From NCBI GenBank assembly GCA_033795365.1, contig JARYGU010000032.1, forward strand, positions 1 to 45,939: a stretch of DNA of 45,939 nucleotides, written 5' to 3'. Under the pieces are notes generated by a model. The model did not search any database. It worked only from the letters and a program-made list of their open reading frames with translations, and was not told where the DNA came from. Below, piece after piece: positions 31,715-40,795 of the stretch. Source of the DNA: JARYGU01 sp033795365. GTDB lineage: Bacteria > Pseudomonadota > Alphaproteobacteria > Rhizobiales > Rhizobiaceae. Positions within the stretch are counted from its first letter, which is position 1, and each line of letters starts with the position of its first letter. Position numbers and translations under genes: made by a program.

Positions 31715-32569
31715 ATGACCGTGCTCCTCGACCGTCGACTGAACGCCTATCGGCCGGATCTTGCGGAGGAATCGCTTCGCGGCACGATCGAAGCGGGGCG
31801 CTTCACCGCGGGCACGCCGGCGAGCGTCGCCACGCCCGTCGCAGCGCTGCGCCCGCGCCCGGATGCCTCGGCCGGCATCGATACCGAGCTTCTTTTCGGA
31901 GAGACGGTCAGGGTTTTCGATCGCGCAGGCGGATGGGCCTGGGTGAAGGCCGATTTCGACGGCTATGTCGGATATCTTCCGGAGGATGCGCTCGATGCTT
32001 CCGCCGCACCGGTGACGCATGTCGTCGCGGTTCCGCGCAGCTTCGCCTATAGCGGCGCCGACCTCAAGACGCCTGCCGCCTTCCCCCTTTCGCTCGGCAG
32101 CCGGCTAAGCATCACCGGAGAAAGCGAGACGCGCGGCACCCGCTATCTCACGCTCGCAGGCGGCCAATCCGTCGTCGCAGCCCATTGCCTGCCGGTGAGC
32201 GCCAGCCCGTGCGCGGACTATGTCTCGGTGGCCGCCCGCCTGATCGAGACGCCGTATCTCTGGGGCGGACGTTCGGCTTTCGGCATCGATTGCTCCGGCC
32301 TCGTCCAACTCGCGATGATGATGGCTGGCCGCGCCGTCCCGCGCGATTCCGACATGCAGGCGGCAGACCTCGGCACCGAGATCGAAAGAAAAGATCTCGC
32401 CCGCGGAGACCTCGTCTTCTGGAAAGGCCATGTGGCCATCATGGAAGACGACCGCACCGTCCTGCACGCGAACGGAAATACGATGAGCGTCGCGCGCGAG
32501 CCGCTGGAAGAGGCGATCGAACGGATCGGCTGGCTCTACCAGCAACCCACCGGCTACCGCAGGCCGTAA
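31715..32569 (+). CDS. SH3-NlpC/P60 family peptidase, cytoplasmic type
   Basis: 284 residues, no signal peptide or membrane segment. Two SH3-like modules (about 35-95 and 105-160) precede an NlpC/P60 domain (165-280) with catalytic C193 in GIDCSGLVQ, H239 in WKGHVAIM and H251 in VLHANGN. This arrangement matches YkfC-type dipeptidyl peptidase VI, which cleaves L-Ala-gamma-D-Glu or gamma-D-Glu-diaminopimelate bonds of murein peptides. A cytoplasmic location would fit murein-peptide recycling. It lies 7 bp after the MarR gene; its end is 15 bp from the convergent ghrA. Confidence 0.9.
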   Translation: MTVLLDRRLNAYRPDLAEESLRGTIEAGRFTAGTPASVATPVAALRPRPDASAGIDTELLFGETVRVFDRAGGWAWVKADFDGYVGYLPEDALDASAAPVTHVVAVPRSFAYSGADLKTPAAFPLSLGSRLSITGESETRGTRYLTLAGGQSVVAAHCLPVSASPCADYVSVAARLIETPYLWGGRSAFGIDCSGLVQLAMMMAGRAVPRDSDMQAADLGTEIERKDLARGDLVFWKGHVAIMEDDRTVLHANGNTMSVAREPLEEAIERIGWLYQQPTGYRRP

Positions 32570-32584
32570 CAGGGCGCGTCGACT

Positions 32585-33544
32585 TTAATAACCCGCCTTG
32601 CGGTCCACGACATGCTCCAGCCCCTCGCCCGCCTCGAACCGGCCTATCTGCCGTTCGACATGGGCAAACAGCGCGCCGATGTCCGATGCGGCAGCCGCAT
32701 GCGGCGTCATGTGCACCTTGCTCATCGTCCAGAACGGGCTTTCGAGCGGCAGCGGCTCGCGTTCGAAGACGTCGAGGGAGACGCCGCGCAGGACGCCGTT
32801 CTCCAGCGCGGAGAGGATGTCGGCCTCGACCTGGCTTCCGCCGCGCCCGGCATTGATGAAGACCGGTGCGCCGAACGGCCCGTTCCGGCTGAGCCCGGCG
32901 AAAAGCTTCGCATCGAATATGCCGCGCGTCTCCTCCGTCAGCGGCAGCAACCCGACCAGAAAATCCGTTTTCGCCAGGAAAGCGTCGCGCCGGCCTTCGT
33001 CGAAGGTTTCCACCCCTTCGACATCCTTGCGGCTGCGCGACCAGCCGATCACGTTGAAGCCGATCGCCTTCAGCTTGCGGGCTGCATCGAGGCCGAGCAC
33101 GCCCATCCCCATGATGCCGACGGTGATCTCGCTTGCTTCGGGCTGCGCAAGCTCGCGCCAGATGCGCTGGCGCCGCAATGTCTCGTAGGCGCCGAACTGG
33201 CGCAGGTGGAGAAGGCATTGCATCACCACCCATTCGCTCATTCGCGTGGTGAGCGTCTCGTCGACGAAGCGCACCAGCGGCACCTCCGGCAGGCCGGGCA
33301 ACGTCAGCACGTGGTCGACGCCCGCGCCGCCGGAAAAGACCACCTTGAGATCGGGCGCACGGGAGAACAGGTCGCTAGCCGGCCTCCAGACGACGGCGTA
33401 GTCGATGCCCGAAAGATCGCGTTTCCGGCTGGACGGATGGGCGAGATTGACGACCTCCCGATCGGCGAAGACGCCCTTCAGCGCCGCCGCGACCTGCTCC
33501 TGGTCGAATTTGAGGTCGATGATGACGGGGCTTTTGCTGGGCAA
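32585..33544 (-). CDS. ghrA: Glyoxylate/hydroxypyruvate reductase A-type D-2-hydroxyacid dehydrogenase
   Basis: 319 residues. Substrate domain at the two ends, with an NAD(P)-binding domain in the middle (GIMGMGVLGLDAARKLKAIGF near 145). Catalytic Arg in INAGRGG, Glu in FEREPLP and His in TPHAAAASD, as in GhrA. The family reduces glyoxylate and hydroxypyruvate with NADPH. The gene is 15 bp downstream of yejF on the same strand, so it is probably the last gene of the peptide-importer operon. The link between this reductase and peptide uptake is not explained by known chemistry. Confidence 0.9.
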   Translation of the reverse strand: MPSKSPVIIDLKFDQEQVAAALKGVFADREVVNLAHPSSRKRDLSGIDYAVVWRPASDLFSRAPDLKVVFSGGAGVDHVLTLPGLPEVPLVRFVDETLTTRMSEWVVMQCLLHLRQFGAYETLRRQRIWRELAQPEASEITVGIMGMGVLGLDAARKLKAIGFNVIGWSRSRKDVEGVETFDEGRRDAFLAKTDFLVGLLPLTEETRGIFDAKLFAGLSRNGPFGAPVFINAGRGGSQVEADILSALENGVLRGVSLDVFEREPLPLESPFWTMSKVHMTPHAAAASDIGALFAHVERQIGRFEAGEGLEHVVDRKAGY

Positions 33545-33559
33545 TGGACCGAACCTTGG

Positions 33560-35188
33560 TTACTGGCGGATGACGTCCGTTCTTACGGCTTCGAGATCGA
33601 AAGCGGCAGCCATCAGGGCCCTGGTATAGGGCTCGGACGGCGCCTCGATGATCCGTGAAGCCGGACCTTTTTCCACGACCTTGCCGCCGCGCATGACGAT
33701 GATGTCGTTGGCGAGCGCCCGCACCACCTTCAGGTCGTGGCTGATGAAGAGATAGGCGAGATTATGCTTTTCCTGCAGGCTGCGCAGAAGGTCGACCACC
33801 TGCGCCTGCACGCTCATGTCGAGCGCGGAGGTCGGCTCGTCCAGCATCACGAATTCCGGTTTGAGGACCATGGCGCGCGCGATGGCGATGCGCTGGCGCT
33901 GCCCTCCGGAAAACTCGTGCGGATAACGCCAGCGCGTCGAGGGATCGAGGCCCGTTTCCTCCAGGGCCGCGGCGACGCGCTTGTCGCGCTCCGCTTCCGA
34001 AAGCGAGCGCTCGTGAATCTTCAATCCCTCCGCGACGATATCGGCCACCGACATGCGCGGCGACAGCGAGCCGAACGGATCCTGGAAGACCACCTGCATC
34101 CGGTTTCTCAGCGGCCGCATCTCCTTGAAGGAATAGCTGCCGATGTCCCTGCCGACGAAGGCGATCCGCCCCTGCGAGGAGATGAGCCGGGTGAGCGCCA
34201 GGCCGAGCGTCGTCTTGCCGGAGCCCGATTCCCCGACGACCCCCAGCGTATGGCCGGCCCTCAGCGTCACGTCGATGCCGTCAACGGCCTTCACGTGATC
34301 GACGACGCGGCGGAGGAAGCCCGCCTTGATCGGAAACCAGACTTTCACGTCCTCGGCCTCCATGACGACCGGCTTGCCGCCGTCGGCAGGCAGCGGCGCG
34401 CCGCGCGGTTCGGAGGCGAGAAGATGGCGCGTATAGTCGTGCTTGGGCGCCGTGAAGATATCCTCGACCGGCCCGCTCTCGACGATCCGGCCGTTGGTCA
34501 TCACGCAGACCCGGTCGGCGAATTTGCGCACGATGCCGAGATCGTGGGTGATGAACAGCATGGACATGCCATGATCGTCCTTCAGCTTTCGCAGCAGCTC
34601 GAGGATCTGCGCCTGCACGGTCACGTCCAGCGCCGTCGTCGGTTCGTCGGCGATCAGGAGCTCCGGGCGGTTCGCCAGCGCCATCGCGATCATCACGCGC
34701 TGGCGCTGGCCGCCGGAAAGCTCGTGCGGATAGGCCGAAAGCCGTTTTTCCGGCTCGCGGATACCGACCTGGTTGAGCAGTTCCAGGATCCGCACGCGCG
34801 CGGCCGCGTCCTTCACGCCCTGATGGAGCTCGAGGATCTCGCCGATCTGCTTCTCGATCGTGTGAAGCGGATTGAGCGAGGTCATCGGCTCCTGGAAGAT
34901 CATGGTGATGTCGTTGCCGCGCACGTCGCGCAGCTCCGCATCGCTCGCCTTCATCAGGTCGCGGCCGGCGAAGATCACCTCGCCGGAGGGATGGCTCGCA
35001 GCCGGATAGGGAAGCAGCTTCAGGATCGAATTGGCCGAGACCGACTTGCCGGAACCGGATTCGCCGACAAGCGCCACGACCTCGCCGCGGCGGATGTCGA
35101 AGGAGACGCGATCGACCGCCAGCGACGTGTTGCCGCCCTGATGAAAGGCGACGGAGAGATCGCGCACGGAGAGGATCGTATCGGTCAT
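33560..35188 (-). CDS. yejF: Peptide/muropeptide ABC importer, ATPase YejF
   Basis: 542 residues with two complete ABC modules. Module 1: GESGSGKSVSANS, LSGGQRQRVMIAMAL, LLIADEPTTALDVTVQ. Module 2: GESGSGKTTLGLAL, FSGGQRQRIAIARAM, FVMLDEPTSALDMSVQ. Each has the Opp/Dpp C-terminal extension. It energises YejB/YejE and starts 7 bp after yejE. Fused double ATPases of this kind are the YejF form rather than separate OppD/OppF. Followed by ghrA. Confidence 0.95.
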   Translation of the reverse strand: MTDTILSVRDLSVAFHQGGNTSLAVDRVSFDIRRGEVVALVGESGSGKSVSANSILKLLPYPAASHPSGEVIFAGRDLMKASDAELRDVRGNDITMIFQEPMTSLNPLHTIEKQIGEILELHQGVKDAAARVRILELLNQVGIREPEKRLSAYPHELSGGQRQRVMIAMALANRPELLIADEPTTALDVTVQAQILELLRKLKDDHGMSMLFITHDLGIVRKFADRVCVMTNGRIVESGPVEDIFTAPKHDYTRHLLASEPRGAPLPADGGKPVVMEAEDVKVWFPIKAGFLRRVVDHVKAVDGIDVTLRAGHTLGVVGESGSGKTTLGLALTRLISSQGRIAFVGRDIGSYSFKEMRPLRNRMQVVFQDPFGSLSPRMSVADIVAEGLKIHERSLSEAERDKRVAAALEETGLDPSTRWRYPHEFSGGQRQRIAIARAMVLKPEFVMLDEPTSALDMSVQAQVVDLLRSLQEKHNLAYLFISHDLKVVRALANDIIVMRGGKVVEKGPASRIIEAPSEPYTRALMAAAFDLEAVRTDVIRQ

Positions 35189-35195
35189 GGATGAT

Positions 35196-36341
35196 TCACC
35201 GGAAGGTCTTTCGCGGATCGAAGGCGTCGCGCGTCGCTTCGCCGACGAAGATCAGGAGCGACAGCATCAGCGACATGATGATGAAGGCCGTGAGGCCCAG
35301 CCAGGGTGCCTGCAGGTTATCCTTTCCCTGCGCGATCAGCTCGCCGAGCGAGGCGGATCCCGGCGGCATGCCGAAGCCGAGGAAGTCGAGCGAGGTCAGC
35401 GTTGTGATCGAGCCCGAGAGGATGAAGGGCAGGAAGGTCAGCGTCGCCACCATGGCGTTCGGCAGGAGGTGGCGATACATGATCGTCGCATTGCCGACGC
35501 CGAGCGCGCGCGCCGCGTTCACATATTCGAAGTTGCGCGCCCTCAGGAATTCGGCGCGCACCACGCCGACGAAGCCGACCCAGGAGAAGAGCAGCATGAT
35601 CCCGAGAAGGATCCAGAAACCGGGCGGCAGGATCGCCGCGATGATCAGCAGGATGTAGAGCACCGGCATCGACGACCAGATCTCGATGAAGCGCTGCATC
35701 AGGAGATCGGTCCAGCCGCCGAAATAGCCCTGCACCGCGCCGGCGGTGACGCCGACAACAGCCGAGGCAATGGTGAGCGCCAGACCGAAGAGCACGGAGA
35801 CGCGGAAGCCGTAGATGACCCGGGCGAGCACGTCGCGCGCCTGGTCGTCCGTTCCGAGCCAGTTGAGATTGCCGAGGTGGCAGGCCGGATCGCCCGCACC
35901 TCCCGGATAGCCGGCGCAGCGCTGCTCGGCATCCATCAACCAGAAGGGCGGCGTCGGGGCGGAATGGGGGATGTTCGAATTGGCCGAATTGTAGGAATAG
36001 CGGATCGGCGGCCAGACCATCCAGCCGTTCGCGTTGATCTCTTCCTCGATGAAGCTCGATTTATAGTCCGTCTGCGCCAGGAAGCCGCCGAACTTCTCCT
36101 CCGGATAGTCGACAAGCACGGGAAAGAGGATCTCGCCCTTGTAGGAAGCGACGATCGGCCGGTCGTTGGCGAGGAATTCCGCCCCGAGGCTCAGGACGAA
36201 GAGGACGAGGAATATCCAGAGCGACCAGTAGCCGCGCCGGTTTGCCTTGAAATTCTCCCAGCGCCGCCGGTTCGTGGGCGAAAGCAGTCCCTTTCTCGGC
36301 GCCTCGACGGGAATGGTCCTTGCGTCGGGAATGACCGCCAT
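35196..36341 (-). CDS. yejE: Peptide/muropeptide ABC importer, permease YejE
   Basis: 381 residues. The N-terminus (RRRWENFKANRRGYWSLWIF) is typical YejE, with a first membrane helix, then an unusually large periplasmic loop of about 100 residues (FLAQTDYKSSFIEEEINANGW, YSYNSANSNIPHSAP) and five further helices. The coupling motif is EYVNAARALGVGNATIMYRHLLPNAM. The long periplasmic loop separates YejE from OppC/DppC and may contact the binding protein. Its start codon shares one base with the yejB stop. Confidence 0.95.
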   Translation of the reverse strand: MAVIPDARTIPVEAPRKGLLSPTNRRRWENFKANRRGYWSLWIFLVLFVLSLGAEFLANDRPIVASYKGEILFPVLVDYPEEKFGGFLAQTDYKSSFIEEEINANGWMVWPPIRYSYNSANSNIPHSAPTPPFWLMDAEQRCAGYPGGAGDPACHLGNLNWLGTDDQARDVLARVIYGFRVSVLFGLALTIASAVVGVTAGAVQGYFGGWTDLLMQRFIEIWSSMPVLYILLIIAAILPPGFWILLGIMLLFSWVGFVGVVRAEFLRARNFEYVNAARALGVGNATIMYRHLLPNAMVATLTFLPFILSGSITTLTSLDFLGFGMPPGSASLGELIAQGKDNLQAPWLGLTAFIIMSLMLSLLIFVGEATRDAFDPRKTFR

Positions 36342-37426
36342 CAGACGTCCCTCCGCTCGAAATCGATGCGCGGATCGACCAGCGTATAGATCAGGTCCGA
36401 GACGAGGCTGACCACGAGGCCCATCAGCGAGAAGATATAGAGCGTGGCGAAGACGATCGGATAGTCACGCCGGACGACCGCATCATATCCCAGCCGCCCG
36501 AGCCCATCGAGGGAGAAGATATATTCGATCAGCAGCGAGCCGGTGAAGAAGGCGGAGATGAAGGCGCCGGGAAAGCCGGCGATGATGATCAGCATGGCGT
36601 TGCGGAAGACATGGCCGTAGAGCACCTGCCGGTCCGTCAGCCCCTTGGCGCGCGCCGTCGTGACATACTGCTTCTTGATCTCGTCGATGAAGGAATTCTT
36701 GGTCAAAAGCGTCGTCGTCGCGAAGGCCGAAAGCAGCAGCGTGATCAGCGGCAGCGTCATGTGCCAGAGATAGTCGAGCGGCTTCTGCCACCAGGCGAGC
36801 TCGTCGAAATTGTCGGAGACGATGCCGCGTAGCGGGAACCAGTCGAGGAAGGAGCCGCCGGCGAAGAGAACAATCAGCAGGATGCCGAAGAGGAAGCTCG
36901 GCACGGCATAGCCGACGATGATGACGCCGGAGGTCCAGACGTCGAAAGCCGAGCCGTCGGAGATCGCCTTTTTGATACCGAGCGGTACCGAGATCAGATA
37001 GGAGAAGATCAGGATCCAGACGCCGAGCGAAATCGACACCGGCAGCTTGTCGGCGATGAGGTCGATCACGGACGTGTTGCGGAAGAAGCTTTCGCCGAAA
37101 TCGAAGCGGATGTAATTCCACATCATCGTGAGGAAGCGCTCCAGCGGCGGCTTGTCGAAGCCGAACTGCTTTTCGAGCTTGGCTATGAATTCCGGGTCGA
37201 GGCCGCGCGCGCCGCGATAGCTGCCGGAATCCTGGGAGAAATTCTCCTGCAGCATGTCACCGCCGGCACCGGAAAGCCGGTCGCCGCCGCCCTGGCTGGT
37301 GAGGTCGGATATCACCTGCTCCACCGGCCCGCCCGGCGCGAACTGCACGACGATGAAGGAGATCGCCATGATGCCGACGATGGTCGGGATCATCAGGAGC
37401 AGGCGGCGAAGGATATAGGCGCCCAT
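36341..37426 (-). CDS. yejB: Peptide/muropeptide ABC importer, permease YejB
   Basis: 361 residues. First helix RRLLLMIPTIVGIMAISFIVVQFAPGGP, as in OppB/DppB proteins, followed by a periplasmic loop (residues 35-130, including GLDPEFIAKLEKQFGFDKP), then five helices with coupling motif YVTTARAKGLTDRQVLYGHVFRNAML. It forms the channel with YejE. The gene begins 148 bp downstream of the yejA stop. The gap holds a GC palindrome, so the membrane subunits may be expressed at a lower level than the binding protein. Confidence 0.95.
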   Translation of the reverse strand: MGAYILRRLLLMIPTIVGIMAISFIVVQFAPGGPVEQVISDLTSQGGGDRLSGAGGDMLQENFSQDSGSYRGARGLDPEFIAKLEKQFGFDKPPLERFLTMMWNYIRFDFGESFFRNTSVIDLIADKLPVSISLGVWILIFSYLISVPLGIKKAISDGSAFDVWTSGVIIVGYAVPSFLFGILLIVLFAGGSFLDWFPLRGIVSDNFDELAWWQKPLDYLWHMTLPLITLLLSAFATTTLLTKNSFIDEIKKQYVTTARAKGLTDRQVLYGHVFRNAMLIIIAGFPGAFISAFFTGSLLIEYIFSLDGLGRLGYDAVVRRDYPIVFATLYIFSLMGLVVSLVSDLIYTLVDPRIDFERRDV

Positions 37427-37520
37427 CAGAGCGGTCTCCGCTTCTTGGCTGTCCGCGCCGACTTCGCTTTCGCCGCATCAGATCGTTTCAATACGCCAAT
37501 TCCTTCGTTTCTCGCTGCTG

Positions 37521-37564
37521 CCGGTGATTCGCATGTCCGGCAATGTGGAGCGCGGGCCCGCGCC
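37521..37564 (-). other. Two hairpins between yejA and yejB
   Basis: GCGCGGGCCCGCGC (37551-37564) is a perfect 14-bp palindrome, 10 bases after the yejA stop on the minus strand, and GCCGG/CCGGC (37521-37525, 37538-37542) forms a second stem. Neither is followed by a T-run. Such stems after a binding-protein gene usually protect its mRNA end and lower read-through to the permeases, which would explain the 148-bp gap. Confidence 0.4.
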
Positions 37565-37574
37565 GTGGCAAGGA

Positions 37575-39434
37575 CTATTGCTGGCCCGCCTGCGCCGACC
37601 ACCAGGCATCCGGGAAACCCAGGCCGTATTCCGGCAGGGTCTGCGGCCTCTTTATGCGGTTCCAGTAGGCGATAGGAACCTCGCTCGAATAATAGAGCGG
37701 CACGACATAATGATGCGCGAGCAGCACACGGTCGAGCGCATGCGTCGCGGCCACCAGTTCGTCCCTGTCCTTCGCGAAGATCACCTTTCTGATCAGCGCG
37801 TCGATAGCGGGATCGGTAATGCCGGCATAATTCTGCGAGCCTTCGCGCGAAACCGACGCCGAGCCCCAATAGTCGCCCTGCTCGTTGCCGGGATTGAGGG
37901 ATTGTGCCCAAACCATCCAGGTCATGTCATAGTCGAACGCGCGGGTCCGGTTGGTGTATTGCGAGGGGTCTACCGTTCGCACGCTGGCATTGATGCCGAT
38001 CTGCTTGAGATTGCGCGCATAGGGAAGCGCCACGACTTCGAGCATCGGACTGCTCAGCAGGATTTCGAACGAGAGCTGCCTGCCGGTCGCCGTATTGATC
38101 AGCTGGTTGCCCCGCAGCTCGTATCCCGCCTCCTTCAGCAGCGCTAAGGCCTGGCGCAGGTTCTCGCGCGCCTTTTTCGGATCGCCGCCGACAGGGTTGG
38201 CATAGGGCTCGGTGAAAACCTCCGGCGGCACCTTGTCCTTGACCTCGTTCAGTATCTCCAGCTCGCGGCCCTCCGGAAGCCCGGACGAGGCGAGTTCGGT
38301 GCCGAAGAAGAAGCTGTCCACGCGCTTGTACTGCCCGAAAAAGACCGTGCGGTTCAGTTCCTCGAAGTCGAGCGCGTAGTTCAGCGCCTCGCGCACCCTT
38401 TCGTCCTTGAAGATCTCCTTGCGCATGTTCGGCACCAGCGCCTGCATGATGCCGGTGGCCCGCAACGGATTCGGCACTTTCTCCCGCGTTATGCGGCCGT
38501 CGTTGACAGCCGGAAAATCGTAGCCCGTCGCCCAGCGCTTGGCCGAATTGTCCCGCCAGAAATCCGTGTTGCCGGCGCGGAACGCCTCGAATTCGACATT
38601 GCGGTCGCCGAAATAGGTGTATTCCATCGCGGCGAAATTGTTCTGCCCGACATTGACGTTCAGGTCCTTGCCCCAGTAGTCGTCGCGAAGCTCGTAGCGG
38701 ATCCGCGATCCCGCGGCGAAGGAAGCGATCCTGTAAGGCCCCGACCCCATCACCGGCTCGAGCGTCGTACGGCTGATGTCCCGCTTGTTGCCGTTTGCGT
38801 CCTCGCCTTCCCACCAGTGCTTGGGCACGATCGGAAACTGGCCCAGGATCTGCGGCAGTTCGCGATTGTTCTTCTCGTCGAAGCGGAAGGTCACGTCGCG
38901 CTCGCCGGTCTTTTCCGCGGAAACGACGTGGCTGTAGTAATTGGTGAAGAGCGGATTGTGCTCCTTCACCATGTCGAAGCTGAAGATCACGTCTTCCGGC
39001 GTCACCGGCTTGCCGTCCGCCCATTTCGCTTCGGGCCGCAGCCGGAAGACGGCGTAAGAAATATCCTCTGGATAGGCGACGCCCTCCGCCAGCAGGCCGT
39101 AGGAGGCGGTGATCTCGTCCTCGGACGATTTCAGCAAGGTATCGAAGACATAGCCGACGCCTGCCGCCGCTTCGCCCTTGGCAAGAAGCGGATTGAAGGT
39201 GTCGTAGGTTCCCGTCACCGACTGCCTGAGCGTACCGCCCTTGGGCGCCTCGGGGTTCACATAGTCGAAATGCGGGAAATCGCCCTTGAATTTCGGTTCC
39301 CCGACGGTCGCCATGCCCTGCCGCCATTCGAGGGAGGCAGCATCCTGCGCATGGGGTTGAGCGGTAAGGAGGAAGGAGAACGCCGTTGCCGCGAGGCCGA
39401 GCCTTGCCAAAAATGTTCCGGACCTTCTCCGCAT
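37575..39434 (-). CDS. yejA: Peptide/muropeptide ABC importer, substrate-binding protein (YejA/YepA)
   Basis: 619 residues from the ATG at 39434, which has AAGGGAA upstream and starts a good signal peptide (MRRRSGTFLARLGLAATAF to about AQPHA). A longer open frame upstream lacks sense. SBP_bac_5 fold: GEPKFKGDFPHFDYVNPEAPKGG at the mature start, LAEGVAYPEDISYAVFRLRPEAKWADGKPVTPEDV, LEPVMGSGPYRI, LNYALDFEELNRTVFFGQYKR. The large size and N-terminal motif match the YejA family. In Agrobacterium tumefaciens the YejBEF permease with its binding protein YepA imports muropeptides for recycling, so the same role is likely here. Confidence 0.93.
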   Translation of the reverse strand: MRRRSGTFLARLGLAATAFSFLLTAQPHAQDAASLEWRQGMATVGEPKFKGDFPHFDYVNPEAPKGGTLRQSVTGTYDTFNPLLAKGEAAAGVGYVFDTLLKSSEDEITASYGLLAEGVAYPEDISYAVFRLRPEAKWADGKPVTPEDVIFSFDMVKEHNPLFTNYYSHVVSAEKTGERDVTFRFDEKNNRELPQILGQFPIVPKHWWEGEDANGNKRDISRTTLEPVMGSGPYRIASFAAGSRIRYELRDDYWGKDLNVNVGQNNFAAMEYTYFGDRNVEFEAFRAGNTDFWRDNSAKRWATGYDFPAVNDGRITREKVPNPLRATGIMQALVPNMRKEIFKDERVREALNYALDFEELNRTVFFGQYKRVDSFFFGTELASSGLPEGRELEILNEVKDKVPPEVFTEPYANPVGGDPKKARENLRQALALLKEAGYELRGNQLINTATGRQLSFEILLSSPMLEVVALPYARNLKQIGINASVRTVDPSQYTNRTRAFDYDMTWMVWAQSLNPGNEQGDYWGSASVSREGSQNYAGITDPAIDALIRKVIFAKDRDELVAATHALDRVLLAHHYVVPLYYSSEVPIAYWNRIKRPQTLPEYGLGFPDAWWSAQAGQQ

Positions 39435-39639
39435 GCCAATTCCCTTCGTCGCTCTGTTTCGTTTTCTTCGAAAGCTATCTGCAGCAAAGAATAGGCAAAT
39501 TCCGGGCAATTGACAGACGATGCCATGAAAGAGGCGATTTTTTCACGCTCCCTGCCGCCGGCGGAAAGCCGTGTGCGCAAGACTGCATTGTTGTAGACTA
39601 TGCGGGCTGGGCGGACCGATTCGAAGACAAAAGACCGTG

Positions 39640-40698
39640 ATGGGGACCATGCTGAAACATACCCTCTCCTGCCTCCTGGCCGCGCTTCTTTCCTGCGGTA
39701 CGCTGGCCGAGACGCTCCACGCCGCCGAAAACCGTCCCGCCCGGGAACTCTTCGGCGCAGCCAGGCTGCCGGCTGCCATGGACTCCCAGCCCGTGGGCTT
39801 CTACGCCAAGGGATGCCTCTCCGGCGGCGTCGCGATCCCGACCGACGGGCCGGCATGGCAGGCGATGCGGCTTTCGCGCAACCGGCGCTGGGGGCATCCG
39901 GAGATGATCGCGCTCATCGAGCAATTCTCGAGGGATGCGCGCGAAAAGGTCGGCTGGCCGGGCCTGCTTCTGGGCGACATCTCCCAGCCGCGCGGCGGAC
40001 CGATGATGAACGGCCACGCCTCGCATCAGATCGGGCTCGACGCGGATATCTGGTTCACGCCCATGCCGGACCGCAGGCTCTCCCACCAGGAGCGGGAAGA
40101 CCTGCCCTTCACCTCCCTTCTGCAGAAGGACAAGTTCCTGACGGTCGATCCGCGGCGCTGGACGCCGACGCATGCCCGCCTCATCATGCTGGCCGCAAGC
40201 TACCCTCAGGTGGAGCGCGTCTTCGTCAATCCGGCCATCAAGAAGAAGCTTTGCGACACCTGGACGGGCGACCGCTCGCTCCTCGGCAAGGTGCGCCCCA
40301 TCTACGGCCACGATTCCCATTTCCATATCCGCATGAAATGCCCGCCCGGTGCGGCGAACTGCAAGAGCCAGGCGGCGGTTCCGGCGGGCGACGGCTGCGA
40401 CAAGTCGCTCGCCTGGTGGTTCACCGACGAGCCCTGGGGCAAGCCCAGCGACAAGAAGAAACCGGCCAAACCGAGATATGCCATGCTCTCCGACCTGCCG
40501 AGGGCCTGCGCCGCCGTTCTCGCCGGGCCCTCCCCGGCATCGGAGGCGGCCGTGACATTCGGCGGGGCGACGGCCGCGGCCGCCTTTGCCGGCGAGCCGG
40601 GCCCGGCAACGAGCATCGAGGCGGTCATAACGTCCGACACCCCGGTCGTCCCCGCCGGAATCGTTCCGATCCCGATACCGCGGCCGACGCTCTACTGA
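39640..40698 (+). CDS. mepA: Penicillin-insensitive murein endopeptidase MepA
   Basis: 352 residues from the ATG at 39640 (an ATG at 39649 is equally possible). Signal peptide (LKHTLSCLLAALLSCGTLAETLHA), then the M74 LAS-metallopeptidase domain with GDISQPRGGPMMNGHASHQIGLDADIWF supplying the HxxxxxxD zinc ligands, and YGHDSHFHIRM with the last His. The C-terminal 70 residues (after WFTDEPWGK) are Ala/Pro-rich and end PIPIPRPTLY, an extension beyond E. coli MepA. It cuts D-alanyl-meso-diaminopimelate crosslinks in the periplasm. It is divergent from yejA, 205 bp apart, an informative pairing with a muropeptide importer. Confidence 0.93.
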   Translation: MGTMLKHTLSCLLAALLSCGTLAETLHAAENRPARELFGAARLPAAMDSQPVGFYAKGCLSGGVAIPTDGPAWQAMRLSRNRRWGHPEMIALIEQFSRDAREKVGWPGLLLGDISQPRGGPMMNGHASHQIGLDADIWFTPMPDRRLSHQEREDLPFTSLLQKDKFLTVDPRRWTPTHARLIMLAASYPQVERVFVNPAIKKKLCDTWTGDRSLLGKVRPIYGHDSHFHIRMKCPPGAANCKSQAAVPAGDGCDKSLAWWFTDEPWGKPSDKKKPAKPRYAMLSDLPRACAAVLAGPSPASEAAVTFGGATAAAAFAGEPGPATSIEAVITSDTPVVPAGIVPIPIPRPTLY

Positions 40699-40795
40699 CG
40701 CAAGCGTCCGGAGGCTGTCTTTTCAACCGCCGGCCGCTCCTGTATAGAGCGGTCAAATCGATTTAAGAACAGCGCCGAGCAACAGGACCGCCTTC

